DNA of 64,000 nt, taken from assembly GCA_021464245.1 (NCBI GenBank), contig JADCRB010000078.1, forward strand, positions 1,210,095 through 1,274,094, read 5' to 3'. The notes beneath the pieces are model-generated. The model worked only from the letters and a program-made list of their open reading frames with translations. It was not told the DNA's origin and ran no database searches. The stretch's first letter is position 1, and each line of letters begins with the position of its first letter. This document shows, piece by piece, positions 49,647-63,200 of this stretch. This DNA is from Carallia brachiata. Its lineage: Eukaryota; Streptophyta; Magnoliopsida; Malpighiales; Rhizophoraceae. Both the position numbers and the translations under genes were made by a program.

Positions 49647-52600
49647 ATGGCAGCAGCTCCAAGTCTCCCAATCAGCCAAGCCCGTCTCTTCTCCGCCAAA
49701 CCCTCCTTTAAACCCATGCCCACACTCACTTCCCCTTCAAGAATCCGCATGTCCCTTCAAGAATCCGCCCCTTCCCTCGCCGTGGTCGGCGTCACCGGCG
49801 CCGTCGGCCAAGAATTCCTCTCCGTCCTCTCCGACCGCGACTTCCCTTACCGCTCCATCAAGCTGCTCGCCTCCAAGCGTTCTGCCGGCAAGCAGCTCAC
49901 TTTTGAAGGCAGATGCTACACAATCGAGGAGCTGACCGCCGAGAGCTTTGACGGGGTCGATATCGCGCTGTTTAGCGCCGGTGGTTCCATCAGTAAGCAG
50001 TTTGGCCCCGTGGCGGTGGAGAAGGGTGCCATTGTGGTGGATAACAGCTCGGCGTTCAGGATGGTAGATGGGGTCCCCTTGGTGATTCCGGAGGTTAATC
50101 CGGAGGCTGTGGAAGGAATTAAGGTTGGAATGGGAAAGGGTGCTCTGATTGCGAATCCGAATTGCTCCACCATCATTTGTTTGATGGCTGTCACTCCGTT
50201 GCATAGGCGAGCTAAGGTAGAAATTTGAGCCCCATTTTGTGTTTTTTATTTTTGTTTTCAAAAGTTTAGGGGTAGGAGGATGTCTCTTCCTAAGGTCAGT
50301 TGTCGCTTACAGACCAATAGGATCTTCAAAAGCACCCAACAAGAGCTAACCTTTAACTGCTAAGCCCACCCTTGTGGACTTTCTGTTTTTTCCCCCACCT
50401 TCTCTATCTTTGATCTAACTCTGAAACTTGTGTAGAAGAGGTATTTCTTGATCTGGGATTTTTTTTTTCTTCCATTGTTTTTGAATTTGGACATATGTGA
50501 TTTTGGTATTTGGATGTAGAGAACCAGAATTAGTGTATTTTGAATTATAATTCTGGACTGGAAGGCAATGTAGTTTACTTTTTATGTCTGTAATTCAGGA
50601 AATACATAGGTTCTTCGTATACATTATGGAAAAATGTTGTCTTGGGATATTTGTTTCATGGCTCTTGAGCAAATTAAATCTCAATGCTTATGATTTGGCA
50701 TCTAATGGCTTAATAAATTGTGAACTTGAAAATCTCAATGGACAACTGGGCGTTGCAGGTGGAACGCATGGTTGTCAGTACATATCAGGCAGCTAGCGGT
50801 GCCGGTGCTGCTGCGATGGAAGAGCTTGAGCTGCAGACTCGTGAGGTTTCCTCATTGTTATATTAAATCATTGTTCTGTCTTCTGTATTCCATAGCAGTA
50901 CTTATTATGCTTTCTTGCTGTTTTTAGATTTTTTGTTTCACTTTGATGGTGATTTGTTCCTTTCGCATTTTATGTTTAAAAGGTCCTGGAAGGAAAACCC
51001 CCAACATGCAAAATCTTTAAGCAGCAGGTTGGTTGGTGTGGTGTTATCGTGTATCCTCTGATTGAATTGGTCTCTTTCTGCTGTCCCATGTTTAAGTTAA
51101 CCTTTGTAACACTTCTGCGTTGCAGTATGCTTTCAATTTGTTTTCACACAATGCACCTGTTCTATCGAATGGGTACAATGAAGAAGAAATGAAAATGGTG
51201 AAAGAAACCAGAAAAATCTGGGTAAGCTCTAAAGCCAAATCTTTTACCTTGCTTTTAATTTCTCATATGACAAAGTATAGAAACTTTCCGAATGTCTAGT
51301 GTTTCTGGTAGGGAACATAATTCTGCTTGGGCTTTTATATATGGTGAACTCCCCACAGAATGATGCTGATGTTAAAGTCACGGCTACATGCATACGAGTA
51401 CCTGTCATGCGTGCACATGCCGAAAGTGTTAATCTGCAATTTGAGAAGCCCCTCGATGAGGTATATCATGATGCCATGTACTGGAAAGTTTCTTTAAATC
51501 CTGGTTCTAAATGAGTTTCCTGCTGCATCTTTTTGGGGCAAATCTTAGATTGCTAGGTGCCAATGTCACAAATCACAATGGTATTATAATTTAATTCCGT
51601 TGAATTTTAAATAGACTGGTTCAGAAATTAATTTCAACATTTGGCATTTATTTTAAAATAAAGAATTGAATTGAATTCTCTGTTCGATACCGAGATTTAA
51701 AAAATGGCAAAATTCAATTGATTGTGAAATTTATGATACTATCCTTGTGTGTGTCATTAGGCTTATATGAAGATAAACGGATTTTTTTTTGGGGAGAATT
51801 TTTGAACTGATATGAAGCATACACCTAAAACTGATTGAATAATTACAGCTATGTTTATGAGAATCGCTAATTTTACTATGGTGATTGCTACAAAACAAGG
51901 AAAAGAATCTCTCTAAGGTAAGTCTAAGAACTAGACTATATTGAGATTTCTGTATTACGTAAGATAACATCTAGAACCTATTTTTTCTGATTAGCATCAA
52001 ACAAAATCTTTTATTAGGAATAAGTGTTCTTAATCTTGCTTCTTAGGTTGTTACAAATAGGACGCTGCTCCATGTATGTATGTGCCCAGTGGAATGAATT
52101 GATGTTGAATTATTTTCCTACCTCTCTCCTCTCTAGTTATGTCTATTGGTGCTCTCTCTTCTTTTTCTTGCTCTGCTTCCCTAATCCTCCCTTTTGATTT
52201 TTTTCATAGTGTCATTTTACACGTAAGAATACATTGTTCAAGCTATGAAAATAATTCAAAGTGCAGGCAAAGTCCTTTTGCTCCTATGAAAATACATTAT
52301 TTAAGCTTTGAAAGTTCGACTTTAATCCTAATCTTCAATATTTTAAACAAGATTTACGACCATTTTTTCATGTTTTCCAAAGGCATACACAAGTCGTAGT
52401 TGATAAATTTTCATGTTTGCTAGCATTCGGCAATGGAACTTTTGAGAAATGCTCCTGGGGTGGTGGTTATTGATGATCGGACATCCAATCACTTCCCCAC
52501 TCCATTGGATATGTCAAACAAAGATGAGGTTGCAGTCGGTAGGATTCGTCAAGATGTCTCTCAAGATGGGAATCACGGGTAAGTTTTCATTCATGGGCGC

Positions 52601-52789
52601 TTTCCATTCTGCCCAACAACTTGCACACCGAGATATACACAAAAACCTAACATACGTCTTTATTTTGAGAGGTATCATGCTATACTAATTTCAGAATCTT
52701 TTAACAGTTTGGATATCTTTGTCTGTGGTGATCAAATACGCAAGGGAGCTGCGCTAAATGCCATTCAAATTGCTGAAATGCTCTTATAG
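49647..52789 (+). CDS. ASD: Aspartate-semialdehyde dehydrogenase, plastidial (complete, seven exons)
   Basis: Reduces L-4-aspartyl phosphate to aspartate 4-semialdehyde with NADPH, the branch-point step to Lys, Thr, Met and Ile in plastids. Exons: 49647-50216, 50759-50845, 50983-51027, 51126-51221, 51359-51460, 52424-52578, 52708-52789. They total 1137 nt and 378 residues, close to the Arabidopsis length (about 375). Residues 1-40 form a Ser/Pro/Ala-rich, acid-poor transit peptide. NADPH-binding VVGVTGAVGQEFL follows (residues 46-58), then SAGGSIS (110-116), the catalytic Cys173 in NPNCSTI, STYQAASGAG, NGYNEEEMKMV, and VRVPVMRAH-type substrate segment TCIRVPVMRAHAE. The end is IFVCGDQIRKGAALNAIQIAEMLL. 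Exon 6 begins with HSAMELLRNAPG where I would expect a DTAREIL-like sequence, so its acceptor at 52422-52423 should be checked. All junctions otherwise fit GT..AG. The leader is CT-rich. Confidence 0.96.
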
Positions 52790-54555
52790 TTTGATTTTTA
52801 TTGACAAGTTTGATTTTTATTGATCAATTAACAGTTTTGTTTCCTTTCATTAGTACTTTCATCTCTGATGATGCCCCCCTGCTATTATTATTTTTTTTTT
52901 AGCATTGAGCAAAATTTGTGGTGGCTTTTTTTTAGTATGAACAATTAGGATAGTTAGACTGTAATGGTTTTAGTATCCTTACATTAGATGATCATAACGA
53001 GGCATTTGACGTAAAATTGCCTATTTTGGTTATGCTAATATATCTCTGTTCTGTTGTATTAGAAAGTTAAGCTGCCTGAAATGTACGTCGAGAAGCTTTT
53101 TGAGGAATGTGAAACTTTTGATGGCTCTATTGCCTAACCCTAACAGAGTAGGGGGAAAGGAAGCGGACGAGAGACAAATGAGTGAAAGAAAAATTGAAGA
53201 AGAGAAAAAATTTTCGCCCTCTTCTCTTTGGAAAAGGGTAATGAGAGAGAAAAACTAAAAATTTCTATGTCGAAAAAGGTATAAAATACGGGAGAGGAGC
53301 ATAAAATTTTTTATAATACTAATTTGATCTTTATACTAAAATCTTTATGAGTGTTAATAGAAAGGATTAATGTAAGTAAATTTGTATTATATGAGTTAAG
53401 TAATGAAACAATAGTTTTTCTATAAGTTTTAGATTCAAGCATAAATACAATGTGAACGTGAGGCGATGGGCTTAAAAGTTGATAAAGTTGAGCAAGGTAG
53501 ATGTTGTACGGTGGAGCTGCTGTGACTTGAGAAGTTAGTAGGTAGTTGTTTGTTGCTGAATGATTCGTCCTAAAGTCGCAATTATGCTAGTAAGAGCCTG
53601 CTCTCCTTGTTATGACTTTCTTTGATTACATAGTACATTTTTGTTCGCTATGCCACAACAATCAAAGTTCCAGAGTAAGAGTGTGATAAAATCATAAAAT
53701 AATCCATTTAGCAGCCATATTATCTCATGTTTTTTCGTTTTGCCTGTAACATATGGGACCAACACAAAAAATAAAATAAAATAAAAAGGTTTTGGTTCCC
53801 AATATCTGTATGTAGTGCAAGAAGAGAAAAACAAACCTGGTGTATTTGGCTCAATTAGAATGGATAGACTTCAACTGAAAGCTGGAATGTCAATTGGTTG
53901 CCTATTCAGAATTAGAATTCAGAATCTGGTTTTAATTCTGTGTCTAATTATAATTCTGAATTAACAAGTAATAAATAAAATTAAAATTAAATTTTTTCAA
54001 AATTCAAGAATTACAAGAAATTGGATTTATATTTGTTTTATGCGATTCTCTATCTCTCAAAACTCAGGGTGTATAAAAAATTGTCTAATCTGTCCAACAA
54101 AATTAACCGAACCAAAACCAAACTGAAGTACAGAAACCTCTACCAATGGATTAGTTATAGTTTATAATGTAAGTAGATCATAATTAAAGTTTTGATTTTG
54201 GAGATTTAAAAATTACTAAAATCGAGCCGACCGCTCTTGTTTTTAAAGTTCAATATTTATTTATAAACATATAGGCTATATGTATGAAAAAAAAATATAT
54301 ATAGTTGTCTCTACAGTTCCTATATACAACTTAACAAGTAAAAATATATAAACATTTGGATGTTTATAGTATGCCTAATACTAAGAAAGATATAAAATTA
54401 ATTCAACGGCACATTTTAACAATCCTCAAATTTAAAACTTTGCAATCAGCATCTTCAACGCTTTATCATTGCACCACAATGTTGGCGTGTGGCTGCACGA
54501 GAAGATCGAGTTGATCCACAAGAGTGCGCAAAAAAATATAACGGTCATTAAAACT
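52790..54555. other. ASD 3' region and AT-rich spacer
   Basis: 52790 onward is the probable 3' UTR (T-rich, with AATAA-like signals further down). No gene is seen. About 54060-54340 shares ordered words with 55740-56060: CTAATCTGTC, TTTGGAGAT, TAAAGTTCAA / TAAAGTCCAA, then GTCTC...CCTA. This indicates a dispersed, diverged repeat present at both places. Confidence 0.45.
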
Positions 54556-55078
54556 AAGGTTGTCAGAACCGGATCGGTCATCGAACCGGAAACATTAGTG
54601 GGTCAAGGTTCAACCAGTTCAACCGGTCGAACCGGTATTTGAACCGGTATTTATTAATATATATATTTATAAAAATAATTTAAAAAAATAATACTTATAC
54701 ATGATTATTAAATATTACTTTTTTAATTTTTAAGGATTAAATTGAAAATTTTGATGTATTTAGGACTAAATTGAAAGTTTTGATAAATTTAGGACTAAAT
54801 TGAAAATTTTTATTAAATTTAAAACTCAAATTATAATTTAAATAAATATTGGGATCAAATTATAATTTATAAAACTTTTATACCCGGTTTGAACCGGTTG
54901 AACCGAGTCCGATTTTTGACCGGTTTTCACCGATTTTGACTGGTTTTTGACCGGTTCAAACCGGTTTTGACCGGTCCGAGTTAAAGGGTAACTGTAGCCA
55001 TAAACCGGCTCGAACCTTTGGCCGGTCACCGGTTGAACCGGTCGGACCGGCCGGTCCGAGCCGATTTTTACAACATTG
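54556..55078. mobile_element. Inverted-repeat MITE rich in CCGGT words, 9-bp target duplication
   Basis: Left end AAGGTTGTCAGAACCGGATCGG and right end, minus strand, CAATGTTGTAAAAATCGGCTCGG are inverted relatives (shared GTTGT..AAA/GAA.C/TCGG core). Both flanks are perfect copies of ATTAAAACT (54547-54555 and 55079-55087), the 9-bp size of Mutator-like elements. Arms are packed with AACCGGTT, GGTTGAACCGG and similar palindromic words; the middle has three direct repeats of GGACTAAATTGAAAATTTT-type sequence (54733-54810). No coding capacity. Degenerate relatives appear near 5720-6930 and 36215-36840. Confidence 0.85.
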
Positions 55079-55739
55079 ATTAAAACTTTGACCCCGCCAT
55101 TTTTTTTAACCACAAAAAACTTTATTATATGTATATTAATTATTAGATTTATAGATTAATATTAAAGTATTATTATTTGAAAGTCTCATTTAACTTAACT
55201 TACAAAAAAGAATTCATTACTTGAATATTGTTGAGATTGAGGGTAACTCTCCCAAGTCAGCTGTAGTAATTGTTGAGTTTAAAATCAACATTACGTATTC
55301 AACGGTCAAATCAGACAATTTACAAGTCAAAGTTTCCAAACGTTACTGCTGTGATTTGAACCCGAACAATGAGTAAAAGAAGCGTATTAAATTACTATCA
55401 AATTATTATTTTAAGTTATAAATTCTTCCATAAATCACAAGAATTAATTATATATTATCACGTCATTTTTTTTATTTTTATAAGAAAGAACTGTCCCTAG
55501 GTAAGATTTTACTTTTTGGGGACGTGTGATATCTATTAACGATGAGTTTTGGTCACTTGAAACTTGAAAGACCCCATGACCAATGATGGAAATGACATTC
55601 TCCAGTCCTCAAAATTGCGCGCAAACCGTCCAGCAAGTTATCTTATGAGCAATCACTAACAACTAGATTACACTCACCACAACCTTTTTCTTGTTTCTTT
55701 TCTTCTTTTTCTGGTCCAGTTTCGTCTAACATTTTGGAA

Positions 55740-56580
55740 TGTATGCAAACCAAACTAATCCGATTAAAATTAAATCAAAATAACTGAATGTACACAAACT
55801 ATCTAATCTGTCTAACCAATCTAATCCAACTAAAATTAAATTACAACGATTGAAATTACTGTGAGCGAATTGATTATGACTTGTAATTTAAGTAAATGAC
55901 ACAGAATGATTTGGTTTCAGATTTGGAGATCCAAAATTGTCAAAACCAAATTGACTACTTTTATTATTAAAGTCCAAAATTTATTTTATACACATACATA
56001 GCATATGAAAGAATCTAACTGTCTCAAGAGTCCCTACATGCAATCCAACATTCTCATGGTCTAAAGTACTCACAGAGTTACAGAGTACAAAACCTATTAA
56101 TATTTTTACATTTTCAATCATAGATGAATCATATAGAAAGTATTTTTTACACCTGTATTAATACATTAGTGTTAATTCATGTCTTTAAGTGTACATCGGT
56201 TGCTAATAGTTAGCAATACAAAATGTTAAATGCTATTGTGAAAATACTAATTCTCGTTGATTTTACCACTTTAATCTTTTTGTTATCCTATGTTTGAAAT
56301 ATAATTTGTCATAAAAAATAGGTGGAATACTATCTTAGTTTGTAAATGGAAGTAGAGGTAGGATAACAAACTTTAAACTTTTAGTGAAAATTTTATTTCT
56401 TCTCTTACTAAACCAATCAAATTAACTGGCAACTTCTAACCATAGTTTGGCTAGTTTTACTTGCATATTAGTTCAATTGCAATTTGAAAATTTTCAAACT
56501 ACTGCTAACATTTTGATTTGAATATAATGATCAAAATGACTCAAATCAGCCTACACACACTCCTAATTTTAACACTGTAG
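55740..56580. repeat. Dispersed non-coding repeat, second copy of the 54060 sequence
   Basis: The left part matches 54060-54340. The right part (56440-56570: TTTTGATTTGAATATAATG...CTCCTAATTTT) matches 17990-18065 (TTTAATTTGAATATAAATG...CACCCTAATTT). A possible MITE of about 0.8 kb, but inverted ends and duplications are not convincing. Confidence 0.4.
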
Positions 56581-57599
56581 TCATTCCATTCATCCAACCC
56601 TTTATATACTCATGTGAGGTGCATTGATTCCATCACCCAACTCCCCTTGCTCGGCAAGTTGAGCATCCTCAATGATGAATGGGGAGCATGATGTAATGTT
56701 GATAGACTTTTCTAAAGTTCCGGTAAGAACATCCTATTTTTTTTTTGACTAAGTAAGAACATCCTATTGGGCACATATGGGGGCCAAAAACCACATGCTT
56801 TTTTTTTCTTTTTCAGCTTTCATCTGATTCGCCCAATGTCCCAATTGTAATTCAGGATTATCAAAAGTAAATGCTCTATTCATATAAGAGGACACTCCAA
56901 GTCAATTTGTGGGTCCTGGGCATTAGGAATAGTTATCACTGGTGAGGTTAGGAATTGAACTAGTGGGACATTAGTTAATAAATTTTTAGTATACTTTTTT
57001 TTATGTCTATATCAAAAACTTCGTTGAGTACTGAGTTATATAATATTTTCATCAATTACCTTTTCTTTTTCCGTAGAATTTTAAAATCAAGGTCTAAACT
57101 CTTGACTATTATGAAATTATTTTATTAGAGATAAATTCTTGAGATATATAATAGAAATTAATGAATTTTATGATGAGTTAAAATCTATTTCCTATAACTT
57201 TTAAAGATATAATTTTTTGTTATTTAAAGTAAACTAATCAACTTCATAAACATAAATATAAGTTGCAAGGTATTATAAAAACAATGTTTTGGTTGATGTT
57301 TTGAATGTTTTAACTGAAATTTCGTATATTTCATAAGCAAAATTAATAAAAGAAAATTAAAGCCAGTGAGGTAAACGACTAGGACCTGAGGTGTTACAAC
57401 CCCAACCAAAGTCCCATGAATTGTGTAAAGAAGGAGAATGTACCGGATCCCTTACATTCCAATTTTGGTATCAGACAATTGATCTCAATATATACGAGCA
57501 ATTTGATTGAGCCTTAGATGGTTATAATATTTGATTATCATGTTATTTATCTCAAGACCCTATTTATAATTAAATTCAAATTAAATATAAACTAAAAAT

Positions 57600-58545
57600 G
57601 TGTCAAGGATCTCATTTATCTATTTGCAGAAAGGTGTTTAAGAAGATCATAAAGGATCGCAAGTCAAAGAAAGAAAGAATTCATTGCGTAGAAAATTAGA
57701 TTGAAAGATTGGCCGGGTCGAACCAAACCTGCAATGACAACATCAAGTCAAAGTCTCTTAGTTTGGGATTGATGTTCCTATAAAGAAATCAATGTCTGTT
57801 TTAACCATCTGTCTATAAGAGTTGTAGAACTCCTTTGTTAGATACCTTGAACGTTTTGTATTGAGCTGAAAAGTAACTTCAAAAGTATAAAGGATTTAAA
57901 AAGTGAGATAAAAAAGAAAAGCTATCAGTTTAGTGAAAAGAACAAGAGTGTTGTGAAAAAAACTTCACAGAAGCTTGTGTTTTAAGGTCAAGGGCCGAAA
58001 GTCTGCAAGTTGTTAGTTGTCTTTACCTACGAAAACAAAAAGAGAAAACAATGGAAGACTGAATAAGGTAGACATAAAAGTGTCAATAATAAAATAATAA
58101 GGAATATTTGTATAACAAAACTAATCTTTTTGCAACAAGAAATAACATAATAATTTTTTATATTATAATTTACTAATCTTGTTGCACAAATAACTATTAT
58201 TATTGCATTATTAACATTTTTTTTATATCAATTTCTGTCTACCTAATGGAACCCAAAGAAAAAATATTGGTAAACTAAAATGTCAAGGGAGGAGCCTTAG
58301 GGTCCTAACCTAGCCTCTCAGTTTGCTTTTTACGCATGCTCTCTTTTTTCTCACTCTTTATATCTCGCTATGCATTATTGTTTTTATTGATAGTTATCTA
58401 TTTAATCGTTGCTTATTATTTGTTAATAATTTTGGAGTTGAGTTCACCCAAATGTTGAGTGATTAACCAATTAAAACCTGTAATCAACCAATTAAATCCA
58501 ATTCACCCCCTTTTGTGTTGCCCTGACCAACACTGTCCAATGCCA
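57600..58545 (+). mobile_element. Probable LTR remnant of a Copia (SIRE-like) retrotransposon
   Basis: A 0.9 kb stretch with little coding capacity ending TTAAATCCAATTCACCCCCTTTTGTGTTGCC. C-runs after AATTCA are, from memory, typical of the 3' end of large Copia LTRs. A similar GGGGGGGTGAATTGGGT motif in the opposite orientation is at 22140-22157. No partner LTR or TG start was fixed. Confidence 0.35.
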
Positions 58546-60255
58546 GACCGCAAGTACCCAATTTAACAATATAAGTGATAAAGTGCCGCAGAAGGAATAA
58601 AGTAGTTCAATAATACTAAAGTCATATCTCGCGTCATAAACCTAAATTGTAAGTCTAACTAAGAGGCAACTAATTATAAAAAAAAAAAAGTACACCTCTA
58701 CCTCAGTTGCATCTCTAAGGATTGCAATACACTCATACTCCGCTCGATATGTAAACTAACTAAAAATTTGTGAGAGAATTGAAGGGGAGAGGGAGATATA
58801 AAATCTAGCAATTCAGTGACAATATGTATCATGCAACAACAAATGTGAACAAACAAGACGCATAAAGTGCAATGCAATGTAGTTTAAACACCAAATTATG
58901 AAATTATGTGCTGTGTTTGTAAATGGCACAGACAATTTGACGTATTTTAGATGTGAACTTTCGTACGAGGTAAATGAGGCTCTTCTATGTAACTTCACCC
59001 GACTTATCATATTCCACAGTTCTTTTTACTTTATTGGTGAAGACATGTTGACTCGGAGTTGACTACCATTGCATTATTGGTCTCTCCCCATCTTTCTCTC
59101 CCACATTCCCTTGCTCGGCAAGTTCGTAAAAATATACATTTATGCAGAGCTTTTGGTGTGTTAGACAATAGTTGGCTGCTGATCGATCCTGCAATCCTTG
59201 GCAAGAATACTTTTTACATCACCGACTTTCCTCTAAGAATTCTTCCTTTGGTCACTGTAAGTCCATAGCTTAAGTTTCTTGACTCTGTTCATGCATTTTA
59301 AAGAATGTTAAAGTGGTTGCTTCATATGATCAATGAAGAATATAGTACTTAGAATTGTTTCAATTGTTTCCCTCTTTTTACTTTTTCTTTTTTTCCGCTG
59401 CTTTTGCTTGTTGATCAAACTTTATATACCACGAATGCTGCAATGTAACATTTAAAGTTCTGAGCTATACACCACAGGCATTTTAGAAGAGTTCAATCAA
59501 TAATAATAGGTCTTTTTAACTAGTTTTATGCATTTTCACATTTATTTGCTCCCAGGTAATCGCTACTTGTTTCTGGGGTCGTTTCTTGCTGACATATTTT
59601 GCTTTGTACCATTTGCTGTTGTATGTTTCTATGCCCTTCTTGGCAGGATTTTTTTTGCTGGATTTGTTTTCTGTTAAGTAGGGGAATCGGTTTGAGAATG
59701 GTTCTGATGTTATTGATCAAAAAGCAGCCAACACTGCCGGCTTCTCCATGCCATAAATTTTCATGAATCATGCATTTGAAAGCTCGGAAATTGGATTCAT
59801 GATGCCTAGTGTGCAAATCACCAAGCACAATGTCAAGTTCTTCAAAGATACTTTTAAGTCTTTTAATAGTCAATTTACTAATAATGCAAAAATTTATATC
59901 CAATAACTGCATTGATATGGGCACTACCACTTAGCTTCCCCCTTCCTTCATCCAGTCAGAAGCAATGGGCCCAAGTTGCGAATTTGTGAGGCCTGAGCGT
60001 TGCAGCCTTGCAGGCATCGCACCTTCAAGGGAGAGATTTTGCAGGCCTCTATTTGTTCTGTTTTGCCATGGTGCTAAAAACTTTCCCTTTTTTTAATGTG
60101 GGAGGCAATTTGCTCTAAAATGCAAGTATTGATAACTTGAATGTTAAGCCCTTCTCGCAAGCTTTCTAAGGTCTGCAATGAATCCTGGGTTGCATCTTTA
60201 CATAATAATAACATTTTACCTTCTGTGAAACTGCAGCAAAAGTTGATCAGACAGA

Positions 60256-63200
60256 ATGAGCAAGACCATTGGTTTGTATGGATTTCCTTCAGCTGATCCA
60301 GCAGAAGCAATAAAAGAATTCCTGGAGGCATACACAGGTGAAGGGACCGTTTATGCTGTGGACGTTGCTCAACCAAAAAGCAGAGGCTCAAGAACACATG
60401 CTAAAGTTCAATTCACAGACTCGGAAGCCGCAGAGATCATTAAGTCCTTAGCAGATGACTCCCTGTGGTACGCGGACTCCTATTTGAAAGCTCGTGATCT
60501 AGACCAAGATATCGTGACACCAAAGACGTTTCTGCACGGCATGGATGACATAACATTGTACAGCGGATGCCAAACCTCAAACGAAACGTTTTCTGTTCTC
60601 TGGAGACAGGAAAATGTTTCACTCAAAATTGGGTTTGGACTCAGAAAGTTCTACTTCTTTCTGTCTTTTCTTTCTACAAAATATAAACTTGAGCTCTCCT
60701 ACGAGAACATTTGGCAGGTTGTGCTGCATCGTCCTCTTCTTCGAAGAAAGAAATACCTCGTTATTCAGGTTTGAAATTTTCGAATTGTAAATATTTGTAG
60801 AACCGTGAGTCCAATAACTTAGATGGATCACAAGAGGGATCATAAGAGAGAAGAAGTAAGCAATACTAAATGAATTTTTATATATCACATCTTACCTAAA
60901 ATTTTAAATTTTAAGTTATGAATTTTCTAACTATACTTATATGCTGTTTTACTTTTTTATAGACTTATATATTTTATACTTTAACACTCCCCTTCACATG
61001 AAAATCTAACTCAATTGAGATGACCTAACTCATTTGAGTTAAAAGTATGAACAAATAATGAAAGTCCAACTCACCTGAACTGTCTCCAATTCACAATCAA
61101 ATGCCTGGGGTAGGAAAATTTAGACTCTAATTCTATGTAAATATTTGTAAAAATATAGGTCCAATAACTTAGATAGATTATAAGAAGGAAGAAATAAGAA
61201 ATATTAAATAGGATTTTACACATTGTAGACACCGCATCTTATTTAAAATCTTAAAATTTAAGTTATAAATTTTCTAATCATACTTATATATTATTTTATT
61301 TCTCCTTTTCTTTTTAATATAAGACTTATGTATTTTATACTTCAACAAAACTATTACATAGATTCTTTATTGTCATTTTTTTTATTTAATCTCCATATGC
61401 AAATACACACTAGCATCTATATAAGACATAGGTAGTATAAATTTTTCTGCAGCTTTGGGTTGCATGGATATCGTTTTCACATTGCAAACTCTACCAGACC
61501 TCAAGAGCCCAGGGTTGTAGCAATACAAAAGCGAGAAGAAGAAATGTCGTGTACAAGTCATTAAGAAGTCAAAGTGCAAGAATCATTAAGATAAATCATT
61601 ACCGTTCTGTCTAACTTAGAAATGACTCTTATGATGCGGTGGTCTGCTGTTTTCTATTGGAAAGACTTCATAGCATGTTTGGCGTATAGTTATTTTGGAT
61701 TTTCGTTCTCCTATCTCTCCTCAAGGATAGTTATCAAACTGATTCTTTCTTCGATCATCATCACAAGCCATTAAATTTTATTAAATAATAGAAAGTGCAT
61801 TAGATGTGTGCACAATGTTTCATGTACGCTACAATTTGCTCTAGTCTGCTGCAACAATAGATAATTGACACAGTTTCACATATTTGTCTTTCATAGTTAC
61901 TTGGTGCACCCCGGATATATAAGAAAGACACACCTATCCTCAGCTACTTCAAGGAAGCAAATGACAACCAGTGGGTTCGTGAAGTTGATTTTACACCATC
62001 ATGCTGCATTGGACAGTCTTCTGCTCTGTGCTTGGAGATTCCAAGTGGGGTTCAACTTCCAAATTTTCAGGACAACTTGTTTTTTTATAAAGAAAGCCGT
62101 AGTCAGTTCGTCCTGGAACAAGGTTCAACCTTCTCTTGTGGCTTGGACCTTGTTCCCACTGTGAATGCACCTCAAGGATTCAAACTTCCATTTAACATCT
62201 TGTTCAAAGTAAATTCCTTGGTTCAACATGGTTGTCTTCCTGGGCCAGCACTGGATGCAAATTTCTTTCGGTTGGTTGATCCACGTAGAATACACATTTC
62301 TTACATAGAAGATGCACTTGAGAAACTATGCCATTTGAAAGAGTGCTGCTATCATCCAGTAAGTTGGCTTAGGGAGCAGTACCGAAAGCACATGGCCTCT
62401 GGAAGACTTCCTATGCCACCCACGGTTCCCTTGGACGATGGCTTGGTGTATGTGCGGAGGGTTCAAGTTACCCCTACTAAAGTATATTTTGAAGGCCCGG
62501 AAGTGAATCTCTCTAACCGTGTCCTGCGCCATTATCCTGATGATATTGATAATTTTCTTCGTGTTTCGTTGTTGATGAGGATCTTGATAGGCTTTATTCG
62601 ACAAATTTGTTGCCAAGGGCCTCTTCTGAAAACGAGGGAGACGGACTAGAATTTATCAAAGAATACTGTCTGTACTAAGGAATGGCATAACTATCGGTGA
62701 GAAGAAGTTTGATTTTCTCGGCTTTTCACAAAGTCAACTACGAGATAATTCTGCTTGGATGTTTGCTTCCAGACCTGGCCTCAGTGCAGCGCATATCAGA
62801 GAATGGATGGGTGACTTTACCGACATAAAGAATGTGGCCAAATATGCTGCAAGGCTTGGTCAGTCGTTCAGTTCATCAAGGGAATCTTTCTTTGTTGGTG
62901 GGCATGAAATTGAAGTTATTCCTGATATTGAGATTAAAAGAGGTAGAGTAAGTACGTATTTTCAGATGGAATCGGAAAGATTTCTCAGAATTGGCTCAAA
63001 GCATAGCCAAAAAATTTAAATTTAAATGTTATACTCCATCTGCCTTTCAGATCAGGTATGGTGGGTACAAAGGCGTTGTGGCTGTTGACCCAACTTCTTC
63101 GATGAAGCTATCGTTGAGGCAGAGTATGTGCAAGTACAAATCGAGCAACACTAGTCTGGATGTTTTAGGATGGAGCAAGTATCACCTTGTTTCCTCAATC

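Noticed and set aside
49737..50261. 174-residue minus-strand frame opposite ASD exon 1
   Set aside because: Shadow of the codon-biased ASD exon; the plus strand encodes a complete known enzyme.
59059..59268. 69-residue plus-strand frame upstream of RDR1
   Set aside because: No recognisable domain, and it lies in the probable promoter or leader region of RDR1; likely chance.
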